Part shown: one piece after another, positions 1-9,561 of the stretch
Layout: each line of letters starts with the position of its first letter
Numbering within the stretch: the stretch's first letter is position 1
The notes under the pieces: generated by a model
The model's database searches: none
What the model was told of the DNA's origin: nothing
The model's input: only the letters and a program-made list of their open reading frames with translations
Assembly (NCBI GenBank): GCA_020347665.1
Contig: CP070737.1
Span: 355,515 to 419,514, forward strand
DNA length: 64,000 nucleotides
Reading direction: 5' to 3'
Source of the DNA: Nitrospiraceae bacterium
Lineage (GTDB): Bacteria > Nitrospirota > Thermodesulfovibrionia > Thermodesulfovibrionales > UBA6898
Position numbers and translations under genes: made by a program

Positions 1-126
1 ACTGTGTAATCCGTTCCACAGGTAGGTAACCCGATTCCCAGAAAAACGGGCAGCTCTCTGCGATCGCACCTTATTATTGGAAGGGTCTTTCCGGCAGGAT
101 TCGAGTTCCTGTTTCAGCCTGCTTTC

Positions 127-2271
127 TTATCTCCTTACCCGGAGTACCCCTTCTATCTGGCCAATCTTATGAATAAGGGTCTGGAGCTGGGCATTATTCT
201 TAACCGCTAAAATAATGGTTATATGGGCTTGCCGGTCAGAGCTGGTTGTTGCTGAAAGGTGACTGATGTTCACATTTACTGATGAAATGAGCGCGCTCAG
301 GTTCGCCAGAATGCCCGGCCTGTCCACGGTCTCAACGAGCACGCGGGCCTGCGCCCGCGCTTCATCAGAGGTCTGCCAGGTGACGTCAACGAGCCGTGAA
401 TCCTCGTAGGCTATCCGTCCGAGGTTCGGGCAGTCCTTCCGGTGAATGGTAACCCCCTTTCCTATGGTAACAAAGCCGACGAGGGTATCACCGGGTATCG
501 GATAACAGCACTTTCCCGTGTGGTAGAGTATGTTATCCATTCCCTTGATGCTGATGCCTTTCAGCTCTTTCGGGGGTTTCCGTACCCTGACCGGCTGGGG
601 TGCTTCCTCCCGGGTTTCCGGCAGAAGCCTGTTGATGACCTGGTGGGGCGAGACCTTTCCGAATCCAACTGAAACATAGAGATCTTCGAGTGTATTTATG
701 GTAAACGACCGGGCAGCCTGCCGCATGTCATCCGACTTTATCAGTGATACGCTCAGATTATGCCTCCTCAGCTCAGCCTCAAGGAGCTTCATGCCGAGCT
801 CAATGCCCTGTGCCCGTTCCTCTTTTTTAATCCATTGTTTTATCCGTGTTTTTGCCCGGTGCGTAACAACAAACTTTAGCCAGTCTCTGCTTGGACCGTG
901 CGTCGTGGATGTGATGATTTCAACAGCATCACCATTTTTCAGCTGATAGCGTAGCGGAACCATCTTTCCGTTAATCCGGGCACCGACACACTTATGACCA
1001 ACCTGGGTATGGACGCTGTACGCAAAATCAACCGGTGTGGAACCAAGCGGCATCTCCTTGATCTCTCCTTTTGGCGTAAACACATATACCACATCAGGTA
1101 CGACCTCGCCTTTTACTTCCTCAAGAAAATCAAGTGCATCCGGGATTTCCTGCTGAACCTGGATAAGGTCCCGCAGCCACGATATGTACTTACTGCTCTT
1201 TTCGTCAAACCTCCCTTTCTCCTTGTATTTCCAGTGAGAGGCTATCCCTTCCTCTGCAAGCCGGTGCATCTCTTCTGTCCGTATCTGGAATTCGACCCGT
1301 TCCCCTTTTGGTCCTATGATCGTGGTATGGAGTGACTGGTACAGATTGGATTTCGGAACACCGATATAATCCTTAAACTTGCCGGGGATCGGGGTCCAGA
1401 GCGAATGTATGAGTCCGAGAATTGCATAGCAGTTTCCCTTTGTATCAGTCAGCACCCGTATGCCCAGAACATCATGGACCTGGTCAAAGGTTATCCGCTG
1501 CTTCTGCATCTTCTGGTAAATGCTGTAGTAATGCTTGACCCGTCCTGAAACCCTGGCCGGCATGCCTTCTTCATTAAGTTTTTTTCTGAAGAGTTCGACC
1601 ACCTCCGCGATATACCCTTCCTGCTCCTCTTTCCGCTTTGCAACCTTATCGACCATCTCATCATAGAGCTCGGGCATAAGAAACCTGAACCCAAGGTCTT
1701 CAAACTCCGTCTTCAGCCAGCCGATACCGAGCCGGTTGGCGATCGGGGCATAGATATCAAGGGTCTCCTGTGCTATTCGATGCTGTTTTGCTGAAGAAAG
1801 GTACTGGAGGGTCCGCAGGTTATGGAGCCGGTCAGCAAATTTGATGAGAATCACCCTTACGTCTTCAGACATCGCAAGGAGCATCTTCCGAAAGTTCTCA
1901 GCCTGTGCCTCCTTTTTTGTCCTGAACTCCATCTTCGACAGTTTTGTCAGGCCTTCCACAATGAACGCGACCTCAGCCCCGAAGATCTCCCTGATATCCT
2001 GTATGCTGGTTCCGGTATCCTCTATAGTATCGTGAAGTAGTCCGGCTGCAATAGATGATTCATCCATCTTCATCTCCACTAGGATATAGGCTACCGAAAG
2101 GGGATGTTTGATAAACGGAGAACCCTCTCTTCTTTTCTGGCTGCAGTGGGCTTCGCTCGAAAAGTGGTATGCCTTTTTCAGGATATCATCATCTACATCG
2201 GGATTATATGAATGGATTTTGTCGAGAAGACCGTTCAGGGTTAAGGCTTCTCTGGTTAAGACCTCTTTCAT
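127..2271 (-). CDS. rel: Bifunctional (p)ppGpp synthetase/hydrolase, Rel/SpoT family
   Basis: Makes and degrades the alarmone (p)ppGpp in the cytoplasm. At 714 aa it has the full long-RSH layout: an N-terminal HD hydrolase domain with the intact HDTIED motif (H80, D81, E84, D85), a synthetase domain at about 235-345, a TGS domain at about 392-452 and a C-terminal ACT domain at about 645-714. The synthetase loop reads KFKD (298-301). This is the basic type seen in bifunctional Rel/SpoT enzymes, unlike the acidic EFDD of monofunctional RelA, so both activities are expected. It starts at an ATG with only a weak ribosome site. It is divergent from yajC across a repeat-bearing spacer and is not in an obvious operon here. 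Confidence 0.96.
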   Translation of the reverse strand: MKEVLTREALTLNGLLDKIHSYNPDVDDDILKKAYHFSSEAHCSQKRREGSPFIKHPLSVAYILVEMKMDESSIAAGLLHDTIEDTGTSIQDIREIFGAEVAFIVEGLTKLSKMEFRTKKEAQAENFRKMLLAMSEDVRVILIKFADRLHNLRTLQYLSSAKQHRIAQETLDIYAPIANRLGIGWLKTEFEDLGFRFLMPELYDEMVDKVAKRKEEQEGYIAEVVELFRKKLNEEGMPARVSGRVKHYYSIYQKMQKQRITFDQVHDVLGIRVLTDTKGNCYAILGLIHSLWTPIPGKFKDYIGVPKSNLYQSLHTTIIGPKGERVEFQIRTEEMHRLAEEGIASHWKYKEKGRFDEKSSKYISWLRDLIQVQQEIPDALDFLEEVKGEVVPDVVYVFTPKGEIKEMPLGSTPVDFAYSVHTQVGHKCVGARINGKMVPLRYQLKNGDAVEIITSTTHGPSRDWLKFVVTHRAKTRIKQWIKKEERAQGIELGMKLLEAELRRHNLSVSLIKSDDMRQAARSFTINTLEDLYVSVGFGKVSPHQVINRLLPETREEAPQPVRVRKPPKELKGISIKGMDNILYHTGKCCYPIPGDTLVGFVTIGKGVTIHRKDCPNLGRIAYEDSRLVDVTWQTSDEARAQARVLVETVDRPGILANLSALISSVNVNISHLSATTSSDRQAHITIILAVKNNAQLQTLIHKIGQIEGVLRVRR

Positions 2272-2374
2272 ATTTTATTATACTATTTTGCCTGTGCAAT
2301 CACTATCCCCCACCCGGCAAAGCCTGCAATAAACGCCTTCGGCACGCAAAGCGCATACCGAAAAAGGCAAAAAA

Positions 2375-2580
2375 AGTAAGGAGTAGGAAATAAGGGAAAA
2401 ATCGCAAAGCGCATAGTGTAAAAAAACAGACCGCCCGAAGTAGGCTGAGGTTAAGAAAAAGGAGAGACGCGGAATGCATAACTGAGAACACTGAACCGAG
2501 AACATAGAATTATGAACCGATAATATCCTGTCTCATTATTTGTTTCTGTTTTCTCCTTACTCCTTACTGCTTACTCCTAA
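2375..2580. repeat. Degenerate 7-bp periodic repeat region (arm 1: 2375-2402; arm 2: 2481-2580)
   Basis: In the 386-bp rel-yajC spacer the sequence falls into consecutive heptamers. Examples are AGTAAGG AGTAGGA (2375-2388), ACTGAGA ACACTGA (2481-2494), ACCGAGA ACATAGA (2495-2508), and TACTCCT TACTGCT near 2558-2571. Read on the minus strand, 2481-2522 gives GTTC-centred heptamers with the same vocabulary as the array at 7402-7541. An exact 11-bp inverted repeat (AGTAAGGAGTA at 2375-2385, TACTCCTTACT at 2558-2568) links the two arms. A separate 13-bp direct repeat, CGCAAAGCGCATA, occurs at 2345 and 2403. No credible ORF fits this spacer. Confidence 0.7.
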
Positions 2581-2597
2581 CCGCCTTATCGGTTGTC

Positions 2598-2627
2598 TTG
2601 ATAAATAAACAGTAAAGAGGGTATAGT
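2598..2627 (+). promoter_or_regulatory. Sigma-70 promoter of yajC-secDF
   Basis: TTGATA (2598-2603) and TATAGT (2622-2627) are separated by 18 bp. Each differs from the consensus by one base. The site lies about 30 bp upstream of the yajC start, giving a short leader that contains the AAGGAGGT ribosome site. Position and fit make this the likely promoter for the Sec genes. Confidence 0.6.
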
Positions 2628-2657
2628 ATCTAACTAATCTTTGGAAGGAGGTGCAGA

Positions 2658-2978
2658 ATGTTTACAGAACTTGCATATGCAATGGCTCCACCTCAGGGAA
2701 GTGAGGGCGCGGGCGGCGGACTAATAAGTTTTCTCCCTCTGATTTTGATATTTGTCATATTCTATTTTCTGCTTATCCGGCCCCAGCAGAAACGGGCAAA
2801 AGAACATAAAAGCATGATCGAGAGCCTGAAAAAAGGTGACAAAATCATAACAACGGGTGGCGCATATGGTGTCATTGAAGAAGTAAAGACAAATACCGTG
2901 GTCGTGAAAATCGCTGAAAACGTACGGGTGAAATTCGGCAAAACATATATCGCGACAGTGAGGCAGGAAGACGACTAA
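2658..2978 (+). CDS. yajC: Preprotein translocase subunit YajC
   Basis: Small single-span inner-membrane protein of the SecDF-YajC accessory complex. The 106-aa product has a hydrophobic segment at about 24-44 followed by the family signature around LIRPQQKRAKEHK and the GDKIITTGG loop. A strong AAGGAGGT (2643-2650) precedes the ATG. It is first in the yajC-secD-secF cluster, the usual order. Length and motifs are typical. Confidence 0.95.
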   Translation: MFTELAYAMAPPQGSEGAGGGLISFLPLILIFVIFYFLLIRPQQKRAKEHKSMIESLKKGDKIITTGGAYGVIEEVKTNTVVVKIAENVRVKFGKTYIATVRQEDD

Positions 2979-3081
2979 ATCTGTCTGCTGATGCGAGATG
3001 TTTGATGAACTGTTAGACTGTTTTATCCTCGCTTTTATCAGAAGCAAACATACTATTATGTTACTTTATTCGGAGGCTTAA

Positions 3082-4704
3082 TTGAAAAAGAACGTTCTCT
3101 GGAGATTTCTGTTGATCGGCTTTACCGTTCTTGTTGCGGCTGTATTCTTTTTGCCGAATACCCCGCTCTTCAAATACATGCCTGCATGGTGGCAGAAGAG
3201 CATGCCGAACAAGGGCATTGTACTCGGTCTGGATCTGCAAGGCGGCCTGCACCTTGTGTATGAAGTTCAGGGTGATCAGGCTGTTCGCACATCTACGGAA
3301 CGATATGCCTTTTTAATCAAGGAAGCGCTTGAGAAAAAAGAGCTTGAAGCTGATGTGAAAACATCCGGGCTTATGATAGAGGTCTCCCCGTCGACAGAAG
3401 CTGTGGAAAAACGAATAACAAAGAGCTTTTCAAATTTCGATATCGTGTCAACAGGGGACCAGCTGGTTCTGAGGCTCTCTGACGATGAAAATACCTATAT
3501 AAAGGAAACTGCAGCTGAGCAGGCCCTTGAGACCATTCGGAACAGGATAGACCAGTTTGGCGTTTCCGAGCCAACGATCGTCCGTCAGGGTGAAAATGAA
3601 ATAGTAGTTCAGCTGCCGGGTGTAAAGGATCCAAAGCGGGCGATAGACCTGATCGGGAAAACGGCTTTGCTTGAATTTAAACTCGCTGATGATGAGGCAG
3701 CTGTTGGGTTTGACCTGCCGTCATTGATTGCTCCGGGAGAAGAAGATGACGTCCTCGCTGAATTCCAGGACAAGATTCCCCCTGAAGACGAGATTCTCTT
3801 CTTGAAGCGGAAGAACCCTGAAACAGGCATTGAAACAAAATCTCCGATATTGCTCAAGAAGAAGACACTCCTGACCGGAGACCTCCTGAGCGAGGCGCGG
3901 GTGAGTATTGATACCCAGTACAGTGAGCCATACGTATCGATAACATTCAATAGCGAGGGTGCAAAGCGTTTTGCAGAAATTACGGGTGATCATGTAAATG
4001 AACGCCTTGCTATTATCCTTGACAATACGGTCTATTCAGCTCCGGTTATCAGGGAAAAGATTCCCGGTGGCAGTGCCCAGATCAGCGGACGCTTCACCAT
4101 GGAAGAAGCAAAAGATCTGAGCATTGTGCTGAAGGCTGGTGCGCTTCCGGCACCGCTGAACATGCTCCAGAACGTGACGGTTGGCCCGTCGCTTGGCAGG
4201 GATTCGATTGAAGCAGGCAAAATAGCAGGTATTATCGCAACGATCGCGGTTATTCTGTTTATGCTTATTTATTATCGCTTCTCGGGACTGATTGCCGACT
4301 TCGCGTTATTTTTAAACGTTGTCCTGCTGCTCGGGGCCATGGCTTCGCTCAATGCAACCCTCACGCTCCCCGGGATTGCCGGAATTATTCTGGCGATAGG
4401 CATTGCTGTTGACTCAAATGTGCTAATGTTCGAACGGATACGTGAGGAACTCAGGGCAGGCAAGCCGCCTCGGTCTGCCATTGATTTTGGTTATGACAAG
4501 GCTTTTTCGACCATATTTGATTCTCATGTAACAACATTGATCACCGCAGCAGTACTGTTCCAGTTCGGCACTGGTCCGATCAAGGGATTTGCCGTAACGC
4601 TCAGTCTTGGTGTTGCGATTAATCTTTATACAGCGCTTATCGGAACGAAGTCTGTGTTTGATCTGATGACGAGCAGGTACAAGATCAAGAGGCTGAGCAT
4701 ATAG
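3082..4704 (+). CDS. secD: Protein translocase subunit SecD
   Basis: Proton-driven accessory subunit of the Sec translocon that aids late steps of export from the periplasmic side. The 540-aa protein begins with one transmembrane helix (about 9-26). A large periplasmic region follows, containing the [12 protein letters not shown] signature near residues 48-60. The C-terminal half has the five-helix RND-like membrane domain (about 365-530) with [14 protein letters not shown]. The start is a TTG at 3082 with GGAGG (3072-3076) at good spacing; no better ATG exists. secF follows after 8 bp. Confidence 0.96.
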   Translation: MKKNVLWRFLLIGFTVLVAAVFFLPNTPLFKYMPAWWQKSMPNKGIVLGLDLQGGLHLVYEVQGDQAVRTSTERYAFLIKEALEKKELEADVKTSGLMIEVSPSTEAVEKRITKSFSNFDIVSTGDQLVLRLSDDENTYIKETAAEQALETIRNRIDQFGVSEPTIVRQGENEIVVQLPGVKDPKRAIDLIGKTALLEFKLADDEAAVGFDLPSLIAPGEEDDVLAEFQDKIPPEDEILFLKRKNPETGIETKSPILLKKKTLLTGDLLSEARVSIDTQYSEPYVSITFNSEGAKRFAEITGDHVNERLAIILDNTVYSAPVIREKIPGGSAQISGRFTMEEAKDLSIVLKAGALPAPLNMLQNVTVGPSLGRDSIEAGKIAGIIATIAVILFMLIYYRFSGLIADFALFLNVVLLLGAMASLNATLTLPGIAGIILAIGIAVDSNVLMFERIREELRAGKPPRSAIDFGYDKAFSTIFDSHVTTLITAAVLFQFGTGPIKGFAVTLSLGVAINLYTALIGTKSVFDLMTSRYKIKRLSI

Positions 4705-4712
4705 GAGACACC

Positions 4713-5624
4713 ATGTTCGAGATTGTAAAAAACACAAAAATAGATTTTATCGGAAAGAAATACATAACCGTACTCGTCTCAGGGACGTTTATTCTGCTCA
4801 GCATTATAGCTATTGTTCAGATCAGTACAGGAAAAGCGAACCTCGGGATTGATTTTGTGGGTGGCACAACGATTCAGGTGCGCTTTGACAAGGCTGTATC
4901 ACTGCAGAATGTGCGATCTGCTCTCGATCAGGGAGGCCAGCAGGATGTTGAACTCCAGGATATTCCCGCGGAAAACAAAGTGCTTATAAAAACAAAAAAG
5001 ACTGACGCTGATCTGAATACGGTTGCCGAAGGCATTACAACCGCTCTCAGGCAACATCTCAGCGGCAATGATTTTACTGTTGATGCCACGACCGCAATCG
5101 GCCCCAAGGTGGGAAGCCGTCTCAGAAGGGATGCTGCCATGGCCATTATTATGGCAGCGATCGGGATACTTATTTATATTGCCTTCAGATTCCACTTCCA
5201 GTTTGGCATTGGTGCTACCCTCGCTACGTTCCATGATGTCCTGGCAGTGCTTGCCATTTTCTATATCATGGGCAAGGAAATAAATTTGATCGTTGTTTCA
5301 GCCCTTCTGACAATTGCAGGGTATTCACTCACTGACACGGTAGTTGTCTATGATCGAATAAGAGAAAATCTCAGGGTGCGGGTGAAGGAGCCAGTCAAGA
5401 ACGTCATAAACGTGAGTCTGAATGAAGTGCTTTCAAGAACGATCATAACATCAATCACCACGTTCCTGGCAGCATCAGCACTTTTTTTTCTCGGCGGGGA
5501 AGTTATCCATGACTTTGCGTTCGCTATAATGATGGGTATTATTATCGGAACATATTCCTCAATATTTGTTGCGAGTCCGGTTCTGCTTCTCTGGAAGGCA
5601 AAAAGACCGTTCGCAAAAAAATAG
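4713..5624 (+). CDS. secF: Protein translocase subunit SecF
   Basis: Partner of SecD in the inner membrane. The 303-aa product has the N-terminal helix, then the LGIDFVGGTTIQVRF signature typical of SecF, and a five-helix C-terminal domain with AGYSLTDTVVVYDRIREN. Its ATG lies 8 bp after the secD stop, preceded by TAGGAGACACC, so the two are co-translated. Length is normal for the family. Confidence 0.96.
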   Translation: MFEIVKNTKIDFIGKKYITVLVSGTFILLSIIAIVQISTGKANLGIDFVGGTTIQVRFDKAVSLQNVRSALDQGGQQDVELQDIPAENKVLIKTKKTDADLNTVAEGITTALRQHLSGNDFTVDATTAIGPKVGSRLRRDAAMAIIMAAIGILIYIAFRFHFQFGIGATLATFHDVLAVLAIFYIMGKEINLIVVSALLTIAGYSLTDTVVVYDRIRENLRVRVKEPVKNVINVSLNEVLSRTIITSITTFLAASALFFLGGEVIHDFAFAIMMGIIIGTYSSIFVASPVLLLWKAKRPFAKK

Positions 5625-5640
5625 TTGAATCCTTACCACC

Positions 5641-7395
5641 ATGCAAAAAAGATGGCTCGTTAACAGAACGAACCCTGACTTTATACAGTACCTGTCCAAA
5701 ACCGCTTCGATTTCACCAATCATCACCCAGATAATGGTGAACCGGGGGATCAAAACCGCACCGGATATTGCACGTTTCCTGCATGGAGACATTCAGGATC
5801 TTTCTGATTCCATATGCATTCCGGGTATGCGAGCAGCCGTTGAAAGAATAATCAGAGCCATTAACAGAAAAGAAAAAATACTGATACATGGAGATTATGA
5901 TGTTGATGGAATCTGCGCCACGGTGATTCTGCATCAAGCCATTCAAGCGATGGGCGGGGACTGTCGTTATTTTATTCCAAACCGTTTCAAGCATGGCTAT
6001 GGATTTAATCCTGAAGGCGTCACCGTTGCAGAGCAACAGGCTGTAGGGTTGATCATCACGGTTGACTGCGGCATAACAGCCCTTGACACTGCGGCCCTCT
6101 GCAGAGCAAAAGGGATCGATCTTATTGTTACTGACCACCATGAACCTATTCGAAAACCAGCAGTCAACATCCTCAACCAATCTTCAGATACCGGCGGTGT
6201 AGCATCAAAACCTGCTGATACGGTTCTGCTGCCTGATGCAGTCGCTGTCATAAACCCGAAACTTATGGCCGATACCCCGACCCTCCGGTTTCTTTCAGGG
6301 GCAGGTATCGCGCTGAAGCTCGTGCAGGCCTTAGTATCTGAAGGCTATGCACGCATGTCATATCTTGATTTTGTTGATCTTGCAACACTCGGTACGGTTG
6401 CCGACATGGTCCCCCTGAGAGGAGACAACAGAATTATTGTGCGTGAAGGCCTCTCCCGGATAGCTCAGGGAACCCGGCCGGGTATCAGGGCGCTCGCTGC
6501 GATTGCAGGCATTAGCGGCAAGGAGGTAAAGGCCGGGAGACTCTCATTCTCTCTTATACCGAGGATGAATGCTGCGGGAAGACTTGGAGACACGCACGAT
6601 GTGATTGAGATGCTCAGCACTGATTCATCTGACAGAGCAGAACAGATCGCGCTACGGCTTGATACATTGAATACAGAACGGCAGGAGATAGAAGAAAAGA
6701 TGTTCCAGGAAGCAGTTGGTATGCTTCAGGGTAGGGATGCGTTATCAGTTATTGTGCTTGCATCTGAATTATGGCATCAGGGGGTGAACGGCATTGTGGC
6801 GTCGCGGCTTGTTGAACAAACCTATCGGCCTGCAATTGTCTGTGCTATAGAGGATGGTATTGCCAAGGGTTCGGCACGGAGCATTCCGTCATTTGATATC
6901 TGCACGGCCCTTGCTGACTGTAGTGAGCTGCTGTTAGGGTTCGGGGGACACCATCAGGCAGCCGGCCTCAGGCTTGAGGCCGCCAATCTTCATGCATTGG
7001 GGAAAAAACTTTGCACGCTCTTTGATGAAACAGAGGATGTTGAACGAATACCATCGCTCGCGATAGATGCTGATGTGAGTCTTGCAGATATCACCGGGGG
7101 CCTTATGAGGGACTTCCGTCTGCTTGAGCCTCTTGGATCAGGTAATCCTGAGCCGCTGTTTGGCTCAAAGATGCTGTCCGTAGATTCATCGCGGATCGTT
7201 GGAAACAATCATCTTAAAATGAAACTCAGGCAGAAATCATATGTCATCGATGCAATCGGCTTTGGCCTGGGTCAGGACCGCGGTCATCTTGACGTATCAA
7301 CAACGATTGATGCGGTTTATACCCCGTCCATAAACGAGTGGAACGGGAGACAGTCTCTCCAGCTTATCATTAAGGCGTTCAGGCCAAGCCTGTAA
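5641..7395 (+). CDS. recJ: Single-stranded-DNA-specific exonuclease RecJ
   Basis: 5'-3' single-strand DNA exonuclease acting in recombination and repair. The 584-aa protein carries the DHH-family metal motifs: HGDYDVDG (83-90), VDCGIT and TDHHEP. A DHHA1 domain follows with GFGGHHQAAGL, and then a C-terminal OB-like RecJ domain. It starts 16 bp after secF with no strong ribosome site and may be transcribed with the Sec genes. The stop codon sits within a short stem (AAGCCTGT, loop AAAA, ACAGGTTT, 7386-7405) that could weakly terminate. Confidence 0.95.
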   Translation: MQKRWLVNRTNPDFIQYLSKTASISPIITQIMVNRGIKTAPDIARFLHGDIQDLSDSICIPGMRAAVERIIRAINRKEKILIHGDYDVDGICATVILHQAIQAMGGDCRYFIPNRFKHGYGFNPEGVTVAEQQAVGLIITVDCGITALDTAALCRAKGIDLIVTDHHEPIRKPAVNILNQSSDTGGVASKPADTVLLPDAVAVINPKLMADTPTLRFLSGAGIALKLVQALVSEGYARMSYLDFVDLATLGTVADMVPLRGDNRIIVREGLSRIAQGTRPGIRALAAIAGISGKEVKAGRLSFSLIPRMNAAGRLGDTHDVIEMLSTDSSDRAEQIALRLDTLNTERQEIEEKMFQEAVGMLQGRDALSVIVLASELWHQGVNGIVASRLVEQTYRPAIVCAIEDGIAKGSARSIPSFDICTALADCSELLLGFGGHHQAAGLRLEAANLHALGKKLCTLFDETEDVERIPSLAIDADVSLADITGGLMRDFRLLEPLGSGNPEPLFGSKMLSVDSSRIVGNNHLKMKLRQKSYVIDAIGFGLGQDRGHLDVSTTIDAVYTPSINEWNGRQSLQLIIKAFRPSL

Positions 7396-7401
7396 AAACA
7401 G

Positions 7402-7541
7402 GTTTGCAGTTCACAGTCGTCAGTTCATGGTTGACGAATTACGGTTTACAGTTGTCAGTTCTATATTCTAGGTTCACAGTTCAGCGTTCTCTGTTCAATG
7501 TTCTTTGTTAACTACTTACGAATCACGAATTACGGTTTTAA
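7402..7541. repeat. Array of about 20 degenerate heptamers (GTTCACA-like)
   Basis: From 7402 to 7541 the DNA divides without a break into about 20 heptamers, most beginning GTT or ATT. GTTCACA occurs at 7409 and again at 7472, GTTCATG at 7423, GTTCAGC at 7479, GTTCTCT at 7486, and AATTACG at 7437 and 7528. The phase is kept for the whole 140 bp while individual units differ, so this is a diverged short tandem repeat. It fills the recJ-helicase spacer. The same vocabulary appears on the minus strand at 2481-2522. Confidence 0.8.
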
Positions 7542-7560
7542 GGCCGTGTCTGATACAATA

Positions 7561-9525
7561 ATGAAAATGAAAAAATATTATCTTCACAGAGAGGCTGTTC
7601 CGCTCAAGGTAGCGTATGAAGAAGATCTCAATCCTGAACAGCATGCGGCTGTGATGCACGAAAGCGGTCCGGCACTGGTGCTAGCCGGTGCCGGGACCGG
7701 TAAGACACGGGTGGTAACCTACAGGGTTGCACGCCTCATCGAGACCGGGACACCTGCAGAGAATATCCTGCTGCTCACGTTTACGAACAAGGCTGCCCGC
7801 GAAATGATGCGGCGGGTCGAATACCTCATCGGGAAAAATATTTTCGGGTTATGGGGGGGCACCTTCCATCATATCGCGAATCTCTTCCTGAGACAACATT
7901 ATCAGCATGCCGGCTTTCGCCAGGGTTTTTCTATCCTTGACCGGGAAGACTCTCGGGAACTCTTTGAAGCGTGTTTGTCAGACATATCAAAAAGAGATGC
8001 CGTGCTTCCGAAAGGAGCTGTGCTCTCTCACATAAACAGTCTTGCTAAAAACACCGGCTTAAGTATTTGCGATTCAATTGCCCGACAGTTCCCTCATTTT
8101 TCAGCGGTCGCTGACGAGATAGAAAAGATTGTTCTTCAGTATGAAAAAAAGAAACTCAAACTGAATCTCATGGATTTTGATGATTTGCTCATTGGATGGA
8201 AAGCCATATTTGAAAATGATGCAACCATCCGTGAATATTACTCTCTGAAGTTCACCTATATCCTTGTCGACGAATATCAGGATACGAACAGACTTCAGGC
8301 TGACATTATTGACCTGACGACCGGCACAGACAGAAACGTGATGATCGTCGGTGATGATGCCCAGTCCATATACTCGTTCAGGGGAGCAGACTTCGAGAAT
8401 ATTCTCACGTTTCCCGATAAATACAGGGACACCGTTCTCTATAAGCTCACCACGAATTACCGTTCAACACCCGAGGTGCTTCACCTGGCAAACAAGAGTA
8501 TCATTCATAATCAGAAGCAGTTTCACAAGGAACTACATGCGGTGCGCGGACCGGGAGAGTTGCCTGCTCTCGTTCCGGTAAAGGATGTGTTTGAACAGGC
8601 TGAATTCGTTGCATCTGTGATCATGGATCTGAATACCGACGGAGCCTCATTTGATGATATAGCGGTTCTGTACCGCTCGCATTACCAGTCCATGGAAATC
8701 CAGATGACGCTGCAGCAGCGTGGTATCCCTTTTGAAGTGCGGTCCGGACTAAAGTTCTTTGAACAGGCCCATATCAAGGATATTCTGTCATTTTTGAGAA
8801 TCATAGCGAATCAGCATGATGAAATCAGCTGGAAGCGGGTTTTGAAACGTATTCCCGGCATTGGCAATATTACGTCAGGGAAGGTATGGACCCTCATTCA
8901 GGACGCTGAACAACCGCTTCAGAAGATCGCGGATGCTACTGCGGTTGTTCCGAAAAAGGCTGTTAACGGATTTAACCAGTTTCTGGATCTGCTCAGAGCA
9001 CTCTGCCACGAACGATACAGTACAGCGCCCGCCGATGCAGTGGAATACCTGTTGCGGAACGGGTATGAAGAGTACCTCTATAACACGTTTCCCAATGCCG
9101 AGATGCGGATCGAAGATATTGAACAGATGATCAGGTTCTCTGAACGGTACGATTCCCTTGAGGTATTCCTGAGTGATCTTACACTTCAGGGGGTATCCGA
9201 GGCTGAGGAGCAGGCAGCGGAAACGCTCGACGGACGTGTTGTCCTTTCGACCGTTCATCAGGCAAAGGGTCTCGAATGGAAAATCGTTTTTATGATTGGC
9301 CTGAATGACGGGCGATTCCCATCTTCAAAATCCCTGAAGAACGGTGATGAGGAAGAAGAGAGACGGTTATTCTATGTCGGGGCAACACGGGCAAAAGAAA
9401 CACTGTATCTCTGTTACCCTTCATCTGCTGATGACTGGCAGGCAATCGGCTTCTTACGACCGTCGAGGTTTCTCCGGGAACTGCCGGACGATTGTTTTGA
9501 GGAGGTCGTTGTTGAGGATGTGTAA
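7561..9525 (+). CDS. ATP-dependent 3'-5' DNA helicase, UvrD/PcrA superfamily I
   Basis: Superfamily I helicase for repair and replication restart. The product, 654 aa from this start, shows Walker A AGAGTGKTR (Lys about residue 48), motif II VDEYQDTN, motif III DDAQSIYSFRGA, LSTVHQAKGLEWKIVF, and motif VI EERRLFYVGATRAKE. It is shorter than typical UvrD (about 720) and lacks a long C-terminal tail. The frame is open further upstream to 7498, but that stretch lies inside the heptamer array, so the ATG at 7561 (or 7567) is preferred. PcrA, UvrD and Rep cannot be separated by eye. Confidence 0.92.
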   Translation: MKMKKYYLHREAVPLKVAYEEDLNPEQHAAVMHESGPALVLAGAGTGKTRVVTYRVARLIETGTPAENILLLTFTNKAAREMMRRVEYLIGKNIFGLWGGTFHHIANLFLRQHYQHAGFRQGFSILDREDSRELFEACLSDISKRDAVLPKGAVLSHINSLAKNTGLSICDSIARQFPHFSAVADEIEKIVLQYEKKKLKLNLMDFDDLLIGWKAIFENDATIREYYSLKFTYILVDEYQDTNRLQADIIDLTTGTDRNVMIVGDDAQSIYSFRGADFENILTFPDKYRDTVLYKLTTNYRSTPEVLHLANKSIIHNQKQFHKELHAVRGPGELPALVPVKDVFEQAEFVASVIMDLNTDGASFDDIAVLYRSHYQSMEIQMTLQQRGIPFEVRSGLKFFEQAHIKDILSFLRIIANQHDEISWKRVLKRIPGIGNITSGKVWTLIQDAEQPLQKIADATAVVPKKAVNGFNQFLDLLRALCHERYSTAPADAVEYLLRNGYEEYLYNTFPNAEMRIEDIEQMIRFSERYDSLEVFLSDLTLQGVSEAEEQAAETLDGRVVLSTVHQAKGLEWKIVFMIGLNDGRFPSSKSLKNGDEEEERRLFYVGATRAKETLYLCYPSSADDWQAIGFLRPSRFLRELPDDCFEEVVVEDV

Positions 9526-9561
9526 TGGGTTACATGCACGATACCGGGAGATCAATATTCT

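Noticed and set aside
1-126. Possible structured RNA or riboswitch at the window's left edge
   Set aside because: Small stems such as GCAG-CTGC can be drawn, but no known RNA family signature was recognised and the region is cut by the window edge.
7402-7541. CRISPR array
   Set aside because: Unit length is 7 bp, without spacers of constant size or exact repeats; no cas genes nearby.
7498-7560. Upstream extension of the helicase reading frame from an ATG at 7498
   Set aside because: The segment lies within the heptamer array and lacks a ribosome site; family similarity begins after the ATG at 7561.
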